A DNA stretch of 35,796 nt from Hellea sp. (lineage in GTDB: Bacteria; Pseudomonadota; Alphaproteobacteria; Caulobacterales; Maricaulaceae), in contig JAHDCL010000022.1 in NCBI GenBank assembly GCA_020629875.1, positions 1 to 35,796 of the forward strand. The letters are read 5' to 3'. Under the pieces are notes generated by a model that did not search any database, was not told the origin of the DNA, and saw only the letters and a program-made list of their open reading frames with translations. This document shows, in pieces, positions 1 through 9,917 of the stretch (the stretch's first letter is position 1; each line of letters starts with the position of its first letter). Both the position numbers and the translations under genes were made by a program.

Positions 1-1
1 T

Positions 2-463
2 CGCAAATGCGCGCGGGCAGGGCAGTCGCCTCTAATTACGCGGGACCGTTACAAAATGGATTTTGAGGGGCAGTTTCGACTGCCTCCTTTGCCCCGTCAG
101 AAAACGGGCGTTAGGCAAATGAAAGTCTACACCCAAAGCAGCATTGTCGATTACGACTTCAATCCCGTGCCCTTTGGACAGTTCAAAGGCATTGGCCCTG
201 CGATGGTTTGGCCTGTGGAGTTTTATGCGGCTATGGAGGTGGACACAAACTGTCATTCCGGGGCGCGTAGCGAACCCGGAAGGTCGATAGATTGTGAAGC
301 TCCGTCAACCATGCATGCGGCCTCTCGAGCTTCCGCATCCCATTGTATTTTGCGAGGCAAAACACAAAAGGTGCGGAATGACAGAGTTAAATATCGAGCA
401 ACGCCGCTACATCTCTCTTTAGACCCGAAAACCTATCGTTATCTCTTTGAAAATCCTATCTGA
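2..463 (+). other. Long unassigned open frame, possibly partial
   Basis: The frame is open from the window edge to a TGA after 461, about 154 codons without a stop. The first ATG in frame is at 56. I recognise no domain. The middle of the frame runs through the inverted-repeat element at 251-383, so at least that part is probably repeat DNA read by chance. The first 80 codons could be the tail of a real upstream gene or a degraded gene. A competing 74-codon frame lies on the opposite strand at 32-256, and neither is convincing. Bases 464-623, up to parC, hold nothing I can name apart from a weak hairpin (GGCGG at 509-513 with CCGCC at 523-527). Confidence 0.2.
251..383. repeat. Inverted-repeat-bounded intergenic element
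   Basis: The element starts with TGTCATTCCG (251-260) and ends with its exact reverse complement CGGAATGACA (374-383), giving 10-bp perfect terminal inverted repeats around 113 bp. Inside the left end, TTCCGGG and CCCGGAA (256-281 area) form a second palindrome. This resembles the short palindromic intergenic repeats seen in many alphaproteobacterial genomes, often beginning TGTCATTCCGGG. No transposase is present, so it would be a non-autonomous or structural repeat. I see only one copy in this window. Confidence 0.55.
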
Positions 464-623
464 CACGTCTCTTAATCCGTTTAGCTCACCACGCCTCCTG
501 GCACTCTGGGCGGTGAACATATCCGCCTGCTTAAATCTTCGAAAAAGCGGGGGTTTATGAGCAGTATCTGTGGAGGCTCGCACTCTGCCTCGCTATATTG
601 AACGCGAATCACAAGAGATATAA

Positions 624-2885
624 ATGACCGACGATACAACGACCGAAGGCGGCCTTCCCACAGATGGCGTGATTGAAGAGCATATTGATGATGCGCTGTC
701 TTCGCGATATCTCGCTTATGCGCTCTCGACCATTACGCAGCGCGCGCTACCTGATGTGCGGGACGGCTTAAAACCTGTTCATCGCCGTATCCTTTACGCC
801 ATGCGCCAACTAAAGCTGAATCCCGAAGGCGCGCATAAGAAATCCGCGCGGATTGTTGGTGACGTGATGGGTCAATATCATCCCCATGGTGATGCCTCGA
901 TTTATGACGCGCTTGTAAAGCTTTCTCAGAGTTTTGCGTCGCGCTATCCTTTGGTCGACGGTCAGGGGAATTTTGGTAACATTGATGGGGATAGCCCCGC
1001 GGCGATGCGCTACACCGAAGCGAAGATGACAGCGGCTGGTGTGGCCTTGCTTGAAGGTCTCGAAGAAGACGCCGTTGATTTCATAGATACCTATAATGAG
1101 GAAGATGAAGAACCTGTTGTCCTGCCAGCGGCGTTTCCCAACCTTCTTGCCAATGGCTCAACGGGTATTGCTGTGGGCATGGCAACATCTATCCCGCCAC
1201 ATAATGTGGCCGAGATTTGTTCTGCTGCACTGCACCTGATTAAAACACCTAATGCGCGGATTCCAACCTTGATGGACTATATCAAGGGGCCCGACTTGCC
1301 GACGGGTGGAATTATTGTTGAGAGTAAAGAGTCAATGCTCGAAGCCTATAAGACGGGCAAGGGGAGCTTCAAAGTGCGCTCGCGCTGGCACAAGGAAGAT
1401 TTGGGGCGCGGGACCTATCAGATTGTTGTAACGGAAATTCCTTATCAGGTTCAAAAATCTCGCCTTATTGAAAAACTTGCAGAGGTAATTGAAACAAAAA
1501 AAGCTCCTTGGCTTGAGGACGTAAGAGACGAATCCGCCGAAGACATTCGCATAGTCTTGGAACCTAAGAGCAAGAACATTGATCCAGAATTATTGATGGA
1601 GAGCCTTTTCAAAATCACCAGTCTTGAAAGCCGTACATCGCTAAATATGAATGTCCTGGATGCCACGCGTACGCCGCGTGTTATGGATCTGCGTGAGGTT
1701 ATTCAATCCTTCCTGGATCACCGCCGCGAAGTTCTCATTCGCCGCTCACGGCAGCGCCTCGGAAAAATCGAAGACCGCATGGAAGTTCTTGACGGCTATA
1801 TGATTGCGTTTTTGAATTTGGACGAAGTCATTCGCATCATCCGTTTTGAGGACAAGCCTAAGGAAGAACTCATCAAGGCTTTTAACCTGACCGAGCGTCA
1901 GGCCGATGCGATTTTGAATATGCGGTTGCGGGCCCTTAATAAGCTTCAGGAAATCGAAATCAAAACAGAGTTTGATAAATTGGCGCTTGAGAAGGCTGAA
2001 ATTGAAGGGTTGCTAGGCTCTGATAAAAAGCAGTGGGATAAGGTGGCCGAGCAGGTGAAAGCCGTGCGCGAAACCTATAGTTTGAAAACAGAAATTGGTG
2101 CTCGCCGCACCACATTCGCGGAGGCACCCGAGGTGGATATCGACTTCGCGCAAGCCTTTATTGAGAAGCAACCCGTGACGGTTGTCCTCTCTGAAAAAGG
2201 ATGGATACGGGCGATGAAAGGCCATGTGTCTGATACGAGCTCGATTAAATTCAAGGACGGTGATGCCGCGGCCTTTATCGTGCCGTGCCAAACCACGGAC
2301 AAGATTATTCTCTTTGCCTCCAATGGTAAGTTTTACACTATTGGCGCTGATAAGCTTCCGGGCGGGCGCGGAAATGGTGAACCGATCCGTCTCATGATTG
2401 ATTTGGAAAATGATCACATGCCGATTGGCATGTTCCTGCATAACCCTGAGCGTAAGTTGTTGGTTGCCAGTACGGATGGTTATGGCTTCCGCGTAAACGA
2501 AGCTGATATTATTGCCTCGACGAAGGGCGGACGGAAAACACTGAATGTTAAGGGCGATGCCGAGGCTGTACGCTGTGTCGAAATTGTCGGAGATAAGATC
2601 GCCTGCATTGGTGAGAACCGTAAGATTCTAATTTTTGATGTGGATGAGCTTCCGGAAATGGCGCGCGGTAAGGGCGTGCGGTTACAAAAATATAAGGATG
2701 GCGGCCTGGCCGATGTGACGACATTTACTGCGCTAGAAGGACTTAGTTTTGTGGATAGTGCCGGCCGAACGAATAGTGTTCCAGATTGGAATATTCTCGA
2801 AGGTAAGCGGGCCGGGGCAGGCCGCATGGCCCCGCGGGGTTTCTCTCGTCAGGGTCTGTTTGCGCCGGATAAACGGCTCAAGTAA
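624..2885 (+). CDS. parC: DNA topoisomerase IV subunit A (ParC)
   Basis: This is the 753-aa breakage-reunion subunit of topoisomerase IV, which decatenates daughter chromosomes together with ParE. The N-terminal winged-helix/tower part has the type IIA signature [20 protein letters not shown] (41-60) and the catalytic tyrosine is Tyr130 in RYTEAKM. The region [10 protein letters not shown] (86-95) is the quinolone-determining loop, with Ala91 where Escherichia coli ParC has Ser80 and Asp95 where it has Glu84. A coiled-coil segment (about 370-480) precedes a six-bladed beta-pinwheel C-terminal domain. The length is shorter than GyrA and I see no GyrA box, so ParC is preferred over GyrA. The start ATG follows a weak purine stretch. 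The gene ends at a shared terminator facing the M16 peptidase gene. Confidence 0.93.
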   Translation: MTDDTTTEGGLPTDGVIEEHIDDALSSRYLAYALSTITQRALPDVRDGLKPVHRRILYAMRQLKLNPEGAHKKSARIVGDVMGQYHPHGDASIYDALVKLSQSFASRYPLVDGQGNFGNIDGDSPAAMRYTEAKMTAAGVALLEGLEEDAVDFIDTYNEEDEEPVVLPAAFPNLLANGSTGIAVGMATSIPPHNVAEICSAALHLIKTPNARIPTLMDYIKGPDLPTGGIIVESKESMLEAYKTGKGSFKVRSRWHKEDLGRGTYQIVVTEIPYQVQKSRLIEKLAEVIETKKAPWLEDVRDESAEDIRIVLEPKSKNIDPELLMESLFKITSLESRTSLNMNVLDATRTPRVMDLREVIQSFLDHRREVLIRRSRQRLGKIEDRMEVLDGYMIAFLNLDEVIRIIRFEDKPKEELIKAFNLTERQADAILNMRLRALNKLQEIEIKTEFDKLALEKAEIEGLLGSDKKQWDKVAEQVKAVRETYSLKTEIGARRTTFAEAPEVDIDFAQAFIEKQPVTVVLSEKGWIRAMKGHVSDTSSIKFKDGDAAAFIVPCQTTDKIILFASNGKFYTIGADKLPGGRGNGEPIRLMIDLENDHMPIGMFLHNPERKLLVASTDGYGFRVNEADIIASTKGGRKTLNVKGDAEAVRCVEIVGDKIACIGENRKILIFDVDELPEMARGKGVRLQKYKDGGLADVTTFTALEGLSFVDSAGRTNSVPDWNILEGKRAGAGRMAPRGFSRQGLFAPDKRLK

Positions 2886-2898
2886 AAATAGGACAAAT

Positions 2899-2950
2899 AA
2901 AAACCCGGCCCCCGGCATTCGCTTAACGCGAATGACTAGGACCGGGTTTT
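2899..2950. terminator. Bidirectional terminator, parC / M16 peptidase
   Basis: AAAACCCGG (2900-2908) pairs with CCGGGTTTT (2942-2950). A nested hairpin CATTCG/CGAATG (2916-2934) sits in the loop. A-rich and T-rich flanks let it work on both strands, and it lies between the convergent ends of parC and the M16 peptidase gene. Confidence 0.8.
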
Positions 2951-2974
2951 CTATTCAGTTTAGAAGCGCTTTGT

Positions 2975-5866
2975 CTATTCGACAGGATTACCATCGGCGT
3001 CGATTTCGACGACGGGATATCCAAGGGCTTTGACCTCATCCATATATTTGGCCTTATCGCCCACCACGACCATGATCATTTCATCAAGGTTGAGATGTTT
3101 ATCCGCGAGGGCGTCGATATCGGCTTTGCTCATACTTTGCAGAATATCAGCTTGGTCATCTACAAAGGAAGGTTTGAGATTATAAGTCATCATTCTGCCA
3201 AGGAAGCCCAGCTTTTGACGCGGCGTTTCATAGGCCCGTGCGTCGCGCTGTCCCATAGCCGATTTGGTGAACTCCAGCTCTTCGGGAGTGATTCCTTCTG
3301 CGTGATATTGGCTGATCTCAGAGACGAATTCCTTAATCGAAGCCGCTGTAGAATCAGCGCGAACGCCAGCACCGGCGCGGTACCACCCACGGGTTTCATC
3401 TCCGTTAAAGAAGGAGCGGGCTCCATAAGTATAGCCCTTATCTTCACGAAGGTTCAGATTTATCCGAGAGTTGAAAGCGCCGCCCAACATGAAGTTCATG
3501 ATGCCGGCTTTGTAATATTCGCCAGTGGCGTCATATGGCAGTGCGCGCTTTCCGATACGGATTTCAGATTGCGGCGCACCCGGCTGGTCAATGAAGTAAA
3601 CGGTTTTAGCGTTCAATTCGGGGAAGGCTTTTGCTTCTACAGATGGGACTTCTCCGCCATTCCAATCTTTGAGCGGCGCCAGAGCTTTTGTCAGAGCGGC
3701 TTCGCCCAAATCACTCACTGCGATAATGCTCGCCGCTTTTGGCGAAAAGTTCTCAGCATAAAAGGCTCGAACGTCATCCAGAGTGATTTTGGGAAGCGTT
3801 TCTTCTGTGCCGGAATTGCTGAAAGCAAAGTTGTTATTAGTGCCATACATCATCTTGTTGAATACTTCGCTGGCTGTCTGGCTCGGCTGTTTTTTCGCTT
3901 GGCGAATAGCTTGCAAAGTATTCGCTTTATTACGTTCGAAATCAGCCTCGTCAAACTTGGGCTCCAGAATGGATTTCACAGCAAGATCGACAGTCTTATC
4001 AAGATTTTTCGTCAAGCTGCGAATACGAAGCGTCGTGTAAGTGTCGCCCGAAGACCAGCTATAGCTCGAGCCGAGTTTTGCGAGCTCATTAGAGATGTCC
4101 TCGACGGACATAGATGCCGTGCCTTCATCAACCATCGCAGCGGTCAAAGCGGCAACGCCCAATTTGTCCATGGGTTCGTGCATTTGCCCCGTCTTTATAC
4201 GAATACTGATCGTCGTCGTCGGGACCTCGTCATTCACTGTGCCCAACACAGGAATACCATTTATGGAGGCGTTATATACATCGGGAGCCTTGATTGTCGG
4301 GTTGGGTCCTGCGGGGGGAATGACCGAACGGTCGAAATCATCCACCGGCGCTTCCCATTCAAACGCCTCTACCTCTGTAGCAGGTGGCAGGGTGCGCTCA
4401 TAGCGCTCCCAAGTGTCTGCTTTGGCGATGGCGTCCTTTTTGCCTTCAGGAACTATGGACATAACGACGGCGGACTTGCCCTTGATGTATTGATTGTAAA
4501 CCCGCATGACATCTGCTTTCGTCACATTCTCGTAGCGGGCGATATCATCCGCAATGCCATTTGGATTATCTCTATAGGTTTGATAGGCGGCGAGCTGACG
4601 GATTTTTCCGCTGACGCTCTCAAGACCGTAGACCATGCCGGAAACGATATCCGCTTTCACGCGGATCAGATCATCGTCTTGTACGCCGCGCTCCTCAAAC
4701 TCTACCAGGGAGTCACGGATGACTGTCTCCATGTCAGCAAGAGATTGAACGCGCGCTGGATTAGCCAACGCGAAAAGCGAGAAAGAGCAGGAAATCTCGC
4801 GGCAACCATGACCAGCAGAGGCTTGAACCGTCAGACCTGGCTTTTCGAGGTTTTTATACAGCAGGGAGGTTTGTCCGCCGCCCATGATATTTTGCAACAC
4901 GTCCAAAGGAGCTTCATCAGGATGATTGGCATGAACGGTTGGCCATGCCATATACAGAAGCGGCATACGCGCGTTTTTGTCCTCAAGCGAAATATACCGA
5001 TCGGCGTCAAGCGTGACAGGGACATACTCCGGATTTCCAACGTCTGGACCAGACGGGATTGGGGCAAAGTACTTCTTAATCCACTCCAAGGTCTGCGCTT
5101 CATCGAGATCACCGCCAATTGTCAATGTCGCATTGTTCGGACCATACCACTTCAGGAAAAAACGCTTAAGGTCATTAATATCTGCACGGTCAAGGTCCTC
5201 AAGGTAGCCAATTGTCGACCAGCTATAAGGATGGCCCTCAGGGAACATCGCTTCGCCCACGCGTTCCCAAAGCAGACCATAGGGTTGGTTATCTACCCGC
5301 TGTCCGCGTTCATTTTTCACCGTCTCTCGCTGAACCTCGAAAGCTTCGTCTGTTACAGCAGGGCCATTGAGGAAATACCCCATCCGGTCGGCTTCGAGCC
5401 AAAGCATTTTCTCAAGTTGATTGGACGGAACTGTTTCATAGTAATTGGTGCGGTCAGAGTTGGTCGTGCCATTCAGCGTACCACCAGATTCAGTAATGAT
5501 GGCAAAGTGCTGCTCGTCTTTAACGTTCATAGATCCTTGAAACAGCATGTGCTCAAAGAAATGGGCGAATCCGGATTTTCCGATATCCTCTCGGCCTGAT
5601 CCGACATGATAAGTCACATCAACATGGACGAGGGGGTCAGATTTATCTTGGTGAAGAACAACAGTTAAGCCATTGTCCAATTTGTATTTTTTATAAGGAA
5701 TAACGATGTCATCACCCTTTTTGGTGACGGTTTCAAGCAGCGTGATGCCCGAGGGAAGCGTTACTTCGGCGACGGCATCCTTTGTGGCATTCACGGTGTT
5801 TTCGGCGCCTTGACAGGCAGTGAGCATTATCGCGGCGCTAACTGACAGGAGTAATTTTTTAGTCAT
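2975..5866 (-). CDS. M16 family zinc peptidase lipoprotein (two-domain)
   Basis: This 963-aa protein has a type II signal peptide with lipobox LTAC and lipidated Cys18, so it should be a membrane-anchored periplasmic lipoprotein. The first M16 domain carries the inverted zinc motif HFFEH (His102, Glu105, His106), followed by the downstream ETVKNERGQ segment expected to give the third ligand. The second half (about 530-950) is the inactive partner domain with the conserved segment LNLREDKGYTYGARS, which contains the Arg/Tyr pair that closes on substrate. Together they make a PqqL/pitrilysin-like clam shell that degrades peptides; the substrate cannot be read from sequence. The start is supported by AGAGGA seven bases upstream. 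It lies downstream of the M48 gene on the same strand, 63 bases away. Confidence 0.9.
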   Translation of the reverse strand: MTKKLLLSVSAAIMLTACQGAENTVNATKDAVAEVTLPSGITLLETVTKKGDDIVIPYKKYKLDNGLTVVLHQDKSDPLVHVDVTYHVGSGREDIGKSGFAHFFEHMLFQGSMNVKDEQHFAIITESGGTLNGTTNSDRTNYYETVPSNQLEKMLWLEADRMGYFLNGPAVTDEAFEVQRETVKNERGQRVDNQPYGLLWERVGEAMFPEGHPYSWSTIGYLEDLDRADINDLKRFFLKWYGPNNATLTIGGDLDEAQTLEWIKKYFAPIPSGPDVGNPEYVPVTLDADRYISLEDKNARMPLLYMAWPTVHANHPDEAPLDVLQNIMGGGQTSLLYKNLEKPGLTVQASAGHGCREISCSFSLFALANPARVQSLADMETVIRDSLVEFEERGVQDDDLIRVKADIVSGMVYGLESVSGKIRQLAAYQTYRDNPNGIADDIARYENVTKADVMRVYNQYIKGKSAVVMSIVPEGKKDAIAKADTWERYERTLPPATEVEAFEWEAPVDDFDRSVIPPAGPNPTIKAPDVYNASINGIPVLGTVNDEVPTTTISIRIKTGQMHEPMDKLGVAALTAAMVDEGTASMSVEDISNELAKLGSSYSWSSGDTYTTLRIRSLTKNLDKTVDLAVKSILEPKFDEADFERNKANTLQAIRQAKKQPSQTASEVFNKMMYGTNNNFAFSNSGTEETLPKITLDDVRAFYAENFSPKAASIIAVSDLGEAALTKALAPLKDWNGGEVPSVEAKAFPELNAKTVYFIDQPGAPQSEIRIGKRALPYDATGEYYKAGIMNFMLGGAFNSRINLNLREDKGYTYGARSFFNGDETRGWYRAGAGVRADSTAASIKEFVSEISQYHAEGITPEELEFTKSAMGQRDARAYETPRQKLGFLGRMMTYNLKPSFVDDQADILQSMSKADIDALADKHLNLDEMIMVVVGDKAKYMDEVKALGYPVVEIDADGNPVE

Positions 5867-5929
5867 GAATTTGTCCTCTGATATTCTGGAGAATATATTA
5901 TTATTGATTATCGATAAGGATATAGCGCG

Positions 5930-7000
5930 TTAGCTTCCGCGAGTCCATGGTCCTTTTAGCGGCGGGCGTGAGCGCTTTCCAAACTCCTTTTGTGTTGGGG
6001 GGGCGGGTTGTCGACGCTGTGGACGAGATTGGGTGTCTGGTCTGCCCCCCGCATATTTTACGAGAGCCTCTATGCGCTTCTCGATGGGAGGGTGAGTAGC
6101 GAACACGCCAGCAAGTCCCACGCGAGGATTTTCGAAAGCCATTTCTCTGACCTCAGCGGGTACATTGGTGAGCTCAGCCCGGCCTGAAATTTTTTGGAGA
6201 GCGCGAATCATCGCATCTGGATTTTTTGTGAGCTCAACTGCGCCAGCATCCGCCATATATTCGCGTTTGCGCGAGAGGGCGAAGCGCGTGAGCATCGCAA
6301 GCAAGTAAGATACTGCGATGATAGCGAAGGCGAAGAAAATGAGAGCCCCTGCATTTCCGCCTCCGCTGCGCCTATGGTGATCGTTTCGGGCAAGGTTCGT
6401 GCGGAAAACACTGCGCACAAGACCTTCACCTACAAAGGCAAAGATACCCACGAAAATCACTGCAATGATAAGAAGCCTTACATCTCTATTGCGAATGTGA
6501 GAAAGTTCGTGAGCGATTACGGCCTCGAGCTCATCATCGTCTAGGTTGTCCATAAGACCACGCGTCAGCGTCACCGTGTAGTTCTTATCTCGAATTCCGC
6601 TCGCAAAGGCGTTCATCACGGGCGTTTCTATGACTTTTAGTTTAGGTGTCGTTTGGCCGCGTGAAATAGAGAGATTTTCTAGCAGACGGTAAGCTCGGGG
6701 TTCCTGAGAAATTGTTACAGACTTAGACTTTGTCGCCATGTCAATCATGGCTTGATGTCCGACAAATGCGATAGCGAACCATCCGCCTGCAGCACCCAAG
6801 GCGATTGGGGCTGCTCTGGGAAGCGTATTTAACGCATAGGCCAATCCTTGTTCCGCGCTAAGATCGGATGTGAAACCCGTCCACAATAAGATCAGCCCGA
6901 ATGCGAGAAAGAGCAGTAGAACTGGAAACAATATGAGTAACAACACGCAGCGCGCGTTGTTATTCCAGATATGAGTTTTCAAGCCATAGGCTTGGATCAT
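5930..7000 (-). CDS. M48 family membrane metallopeptidase (HtpX-like)
   Basis: This 356-aa integral membrane protease has two N-terminal membrane helices (about 18-42 and 63-82), the zinc motif HELSH (His164, Glu165, His168) and a third-ligand glutamate in EYMADAGA (Glu247). Further helices lie at about 176-192 and 218-238. The C-terminal tail after about 320 is rich in Pro, Arg and Gln and looks disordered. The layout matches HtpX-type proteases, which cleave misfolded inner-membrane proteins. It directly follows lemA (26-base gap), a frequent pairing in bacteria, so the two probably act together. It differs from classical HtpX (about 290 aa) by its longer tail and longer loops. Confidence 0.88.
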   Translation of the reverse strand: MIQAYGLKTHIWNNNARCVLLLILFPVLLLFLAFGLILLWTGFTSDLSAEQGLAYALNTLPRAAPIALGAAGGWFAIAFVGHQAMIDMATKSKSVTISQEPRAYRLLENLSISRGQTTPKLKVIETPVMNAFASGIRDKNYTVTLTRGLMDNLDDDELEAVIAHELSHIRNRDVRLLIIAVIFVGIFAFVGEGLVRSVFRTNLARNDHHRRSGGGNAGALIFFAFAIIAVSYLLAMLTRFALSRKREYMADAGAVELTKNPDAMIRALQKISGRAELTNVPAEVREMAFENPRVGLAGVFATHPPIEKRIEALVKYAGGRPDTQSRPQRRQPAPPTQKEFGKRSRPPLKGPWTRGS

Positions 7001-7026
7001 GGCACTAATCCTATATGGGCGAGAGC

Positions 7027-7593
7027 CTATGTTTCAAAGTCGACAACTGGCGCTTCTTGTAGAGCCTCGCGACCTTCAGGGGCTTCGAAGAACTCACGTG
7101 CGTGGAAACCAAATGGTCCCGCAACAAGCACGGCCGGGAATTGCTCTCTGGACGTATTATATTCCTGCGCAGCATTGTTATAAAAACGGCGTGACGCAGC
7201 GATTTTGTTTTCAATATCGGCGAGCTGGTCTTGGAGTTGTAGGAAATTCGTATTCGCTTTTAAGTCTGGATAGGCCTCTGCGAGAGCGAATAGCTTACCT
7301 AGTGCTTGGGTAAGCATGCCTTCTGCAGCCGCTGCGCCTGCTGGTGTATCAGCTGAGACAGCTGCGTTACGGGCTTTGATGACATCTTCGAATGTGCCTT
7401 TTTCATGCTTGGCATATCCTTTAACGGTGTTCACAAGCTGAGGCACAAGATCCTGACGTTGCTTGAGCTGGACTTCGATGTCCGACCAAGCTTGATTGCA
7501 GGTCTGTCGTAATGCGACTAATCGGTTATAAATGCCGATAAGGATGAACGCGAGAACGGCGATAATGCCGAGGATTACGAGAAGTGTGGTCAT
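7027..7593 (-). CDS. LemA family protein
   Basis: This 188-aa protein has one N-terminal membrane helix (starting MTTLLVILGIIAVLAFILIG) followed by a long helical bundle. The segments NQAWSDIEVQLKQRQDLVPQ and AASRRFYNNAAQEYN are hallmarks of the LemA family. The molecular function of LemA is not settled; it is commonly encoded beside M48 peptidases, as here. I chose the ATG at 7593 because GGGGA stands five bases before it. An in-frame ATG four codons earlier (7605) has no ribosome binding site. The preceding TRAP permease gene ends 62 bases upstream on the same strand. Confidence 0.9.
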   Translation of the reverse strand: MTTLLVILGIIAVLAFILIGIYNRLVALRQTCNQAWSDIEVQLKQRQDLVPQLVNTVKGYAKHEKGTFEDVIKARNAAVSADTPAGAAAAEGMLTQALGKLFALAEAYPDLKANTNFLQLQDQLADIENKIAASRRFYNNAAQEYNTSREQFPAVLVAGPFGFHAREFFEAPEGREALQEAPVVDFET

Positions 7594-7655
7594 AGATGTC
7601 CCCATTATTGAATTATGGCCAGTTTAGCGGGAAATGACCCTAAAAGACAAATGAT

Positions 7656-9230
7656 TTAATTGAGCATTACAGCAGGGAGCTTTGTGGCTATTCCAGGCAT
7701 TAAAACTACCATCATAATGACGACTAATTGTATGAGGATAAAGGGTAACACCCCGCGGTAAAGAGCAGTCGTCGTTACCTCTGGAGGCGCGACGCCTCGC
7801 AAGTAGAACAGGGCGAATCCAAAAGGCGGCGTGAGGAAGCTGGTTTGCAGGTTAAGTGCCATGAGCACACCTAACCAAATAGGGTCCATGCCGGTGGCCA
7901 GTAATGGCGGAGCGACGAGCGGAACGACAACGAATGTAATTTCTATGAAGTCCAGAAAGAAACCTAAAATAAACATAACCAGCATGACGAGTGCCAGGGC
8001 TCCCCATTTTCCGCCCGGCGCTGCCGCGAGTAACCTCCCGACAAGTTCATCCCCCCCAAAACCGCGGAAGATGAGACTGAAGACCGTTGCGCCGATCAGA
8101 ATGACGAAGACCATAGATGTGATATGCATCGTTGTGCGGGATACGTCGCCTAGCCGTTTATCTTTAATAAGAGGGAACATGGATAGAGCTGTGCCGATAA
8201 TAGCTATCCCAGCGAGCGATAAGGCTATGGCCACTGAAATGCGCTCGATGGCGGACCAGTCATTTTGGTCAAAACGCATATCAACGCCCGTCAAATCAAT
8301 GCCAACAAGCAGAATTAAACCCAGTGCTGCAAAGAAGGCTGCGCGGCGAGCGGTTGCGTTGGGTGCTGTTCTATAGGCCGCTAAAAGGATGGCCCCCAGA
8401 GCGCCAAGGGCTGCCCCTCGTGTGGGCGTGGCGTAACCGGAAAGTATGGACCCCAGCACGGCCACAATTAGCAATATCGGAGGTAACATAGCGAACAGAG
8501 TTTTACGTATGAATTTCCACGGTGATACGCCTTCGGGCCAATCTTGTGCAGGTGCCATTGCGGGCTTTAGGTAGGCTGTGATCGAAATGTAAACCGCGTA
8601 AAGCGCAACAAGGATAAGTCCCGGTAAGAGCGCTCCTGCGAAAAGGTCCCCCACGGAGACGACCCCAGTCGATTTAAGTCCGAAACTACGTTGGGCTTCT
8701 TGATAGGCATTGCTCAGTTGATCGCCAAGAATAACAAGAACTATCGAAGGCGGTATAATCTGTCCTAATGTCCCAGAAGCTGCGATAGAGCCTGAGGCCA
8801 AGGATGGGGCGTAATTTCGTTTTAGCATGGTAGGCAATGAGAGAAGACCCATGGTCACTACCGTTGCGCCGACAATGCCTGTGGAGGCGGCAAGCAGCGC
8901 CCCGACGAAGACAACGGAGATACCCAGTCCGCCCTTTAACGGCCCAAACAAATCTCCCATCGATTCCAGCAAGTCTTCGGCAATACGGGATTTTTCCAGC
9001 ATTACCCCCATGAATACGAAAAGTGGGACAGCCATAAGAATTTCCCGCGTAATCAACGGGTATATTCGTCCAGGTAATGAAAGAAGAAATTCAGGTTCGA
9101 ATGTGCCGGTGGCCACTCCCAGAGCTGCGAAAATTAAAGATACACCGCTGAGTGTGAAGGCGACGTTATAGCCCCCCATAAGCCCAATACAGGCGAGGGC
9201 GAACATGGCTATGGCGAGAATGTCTGCCAT
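7656..9230 (-). CDS. TRAP transporter large permease (DctM family)
   Basis: This 524-aa, very hydrophobic protein has 12 or more predicted membrane spans. It is the ion-coupled transmembrane subunit of a TRAP transporter, which takes substrate from the periplasmic binding protein. The DctM-type motif GFFLDFIEITFVVVPL lies near residue 430 and a related half-motif near residue 95-120. It is about 100 residues longer than classical DctM. The extra stretch sits in the middle (about 280-370), as in the long variants that accompany TakP-type binding proteins. The start ATG overlaps the stop of the small permease by one base (TGATG); a TTG one codon earlier is possible. Confidence 0.92.
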   Translation of the reverse strand: MADILAIAMFALACIGLMGGYNVAFTLSGVSLIFAALGVATGTFEPEFLLSLPGRIYPLITREILMAVPLFVFMGVMLEKSRIAEDLLESMGDLFGPLKGGLGISVVFVGALLAASTGIVGATVVTMGLLSLPTMLKRNYAPSLASGSIAASGTLGQIIPPSIVLVILGDQLSNAYQEAQRSFGLKSTGVVSVGDLFAGALLPGLILVALYAVYISITAYLKPAMAPAQDWPEGVSPWKFIRKTLFAMLPPILLIVAVLGSILSGYATPTRGAALGALGAILLAAYRTAPNATARRAAFFAALGLILLVGIDLTGVDMRFDQNDWSAIERISVAIALSLAGIAIIGTALSMFPLIKDKRLGDVSRTTMHITSMVFVILIGATVFSLIFRGFGGDELVGRLLAAAPGGKWGALALVMLVMFILGFFLDFIEITFVVVPLVAPPLLATGMDPIWLGVLMALNLQTSFLTPPFGFALFYLRGVAPPEVTTTALYRGVLPFILIQLVVIMMVVLMPGIATKLPAVMLN

Positions 9231-9916
9231 CAATGTTCCAGCTCCTGCTCAGCGAAGAATCGGGGGGTGTGAAGCGGCCTTTCGGGACGGGACTGCCCGT
9301 TTATACACATTGACGCCCGCAACGCGATGGCGAGGCCTTGGATTATCATCATTACAGCGAATAGGGGTATCAACGTTTTTAAGAGATACTCCCCCCGTAT
9401 CCCGTCAGCTTCGGAGGACCCTTCAAATATACGCCAGGCGAAGCTAACAAAGCTTTGGGAGTTCCAAAGGATAATGAGACAAACAGGAAGGAGGAGGGCG
9501 TAATATCCAATGAAGTCAACGAGAGCCCTTGATTTCGCATTCATACGGCTATGAAAGATATCGACCCTGACATGTTGACCCGCAAGGAGTGTTGCGCTGG
9601 CACCTAGCATAATAACTGCTGCATGCAGATATTTGGCGCTCTCAAAAAGTTTGGTCCAGCTTTGCCCGAAAATTGAGAGAGCAAAAACGGTAAAGGCGAT
9701 AGTTAAAACAAGGAGAGGCAAGAACCATTTAGTGATTTCGCCAACGCCGTAGGAACAACTATCAATTGTACGAATCATCGCCTCTGAAATTGCCTTTAAG
9801 CTTTTGGACTTTGGCACGAAGAGATAGATTAACGGCAGCAACAAGACTGGAAGAAAAACCCATCCCATGGCTTGGAAGGCAATTCCCAGATTCGCGATGA
9901 CATCCCCGATACCCAT
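9230..9916 (-). CDS. TRAP transporter small permease (DctQ family)
   Basis: This 228-aa protein has four to five membrane helices. The segment HAAVIMLGASATLLAGQHVRVDIFHSRM is characteristic of the DctQ family: a helix, then HVRVDI, then a short loop. DctQ pairs with the large permease and is essential for TRAP transport. It lies one base after the binding-protein stop and overlaps the large-permease gene, so the three are almost certainly one translationally coupled unit. An N-terminal extra helix (about 15-33) makes it somewhat longer than short DctQ proteins, as is common in TakQ-like members. Confidence 0.88.
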   Translation of the reverse strand: MGIGDVIANLGIAFQAMGWVFLPVLLLPLIYLFVPKSKSLKAISEAMIRTIDSCSYGVGEITKWFLPLLVLTIAFTVFALSIFGQSWTKLFESAKYLHAAVIMLGASATLLAGQHVRVDIFHSRMNAKSRALVDFIGYYALLLPVCLIILWNSQSFVSFAWRIFEGSSEADGIRGEYLLKTLIPLFAVMMIIQGLAIALRASMCINGQSRPERPLHTPRFFAEQELEH

Positions 9917-9917
9917 T

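Noticed and set aside
32-256. A 74-codon - strand frame near the window start
   Set aside because: No signal or domain was recognised and it overlaps the other long frame and the edge of the repeat element; it looks like a complementary-frame artefact.
2013-2441. A - strand open frame inside parC
   Set aside because: It lies wholly inside parC in antisense and shows no family features.
3095-5599. An 834-codon open frame antisense to the M16 peptidase gene
   Set aside because: The opposite strand encodes a clear peptidase with lipobox, HxxEH and partner-domain signatures. The antisense frame has no recognisable domain and an abnormal composition, as expected from a codon-bias shadow.
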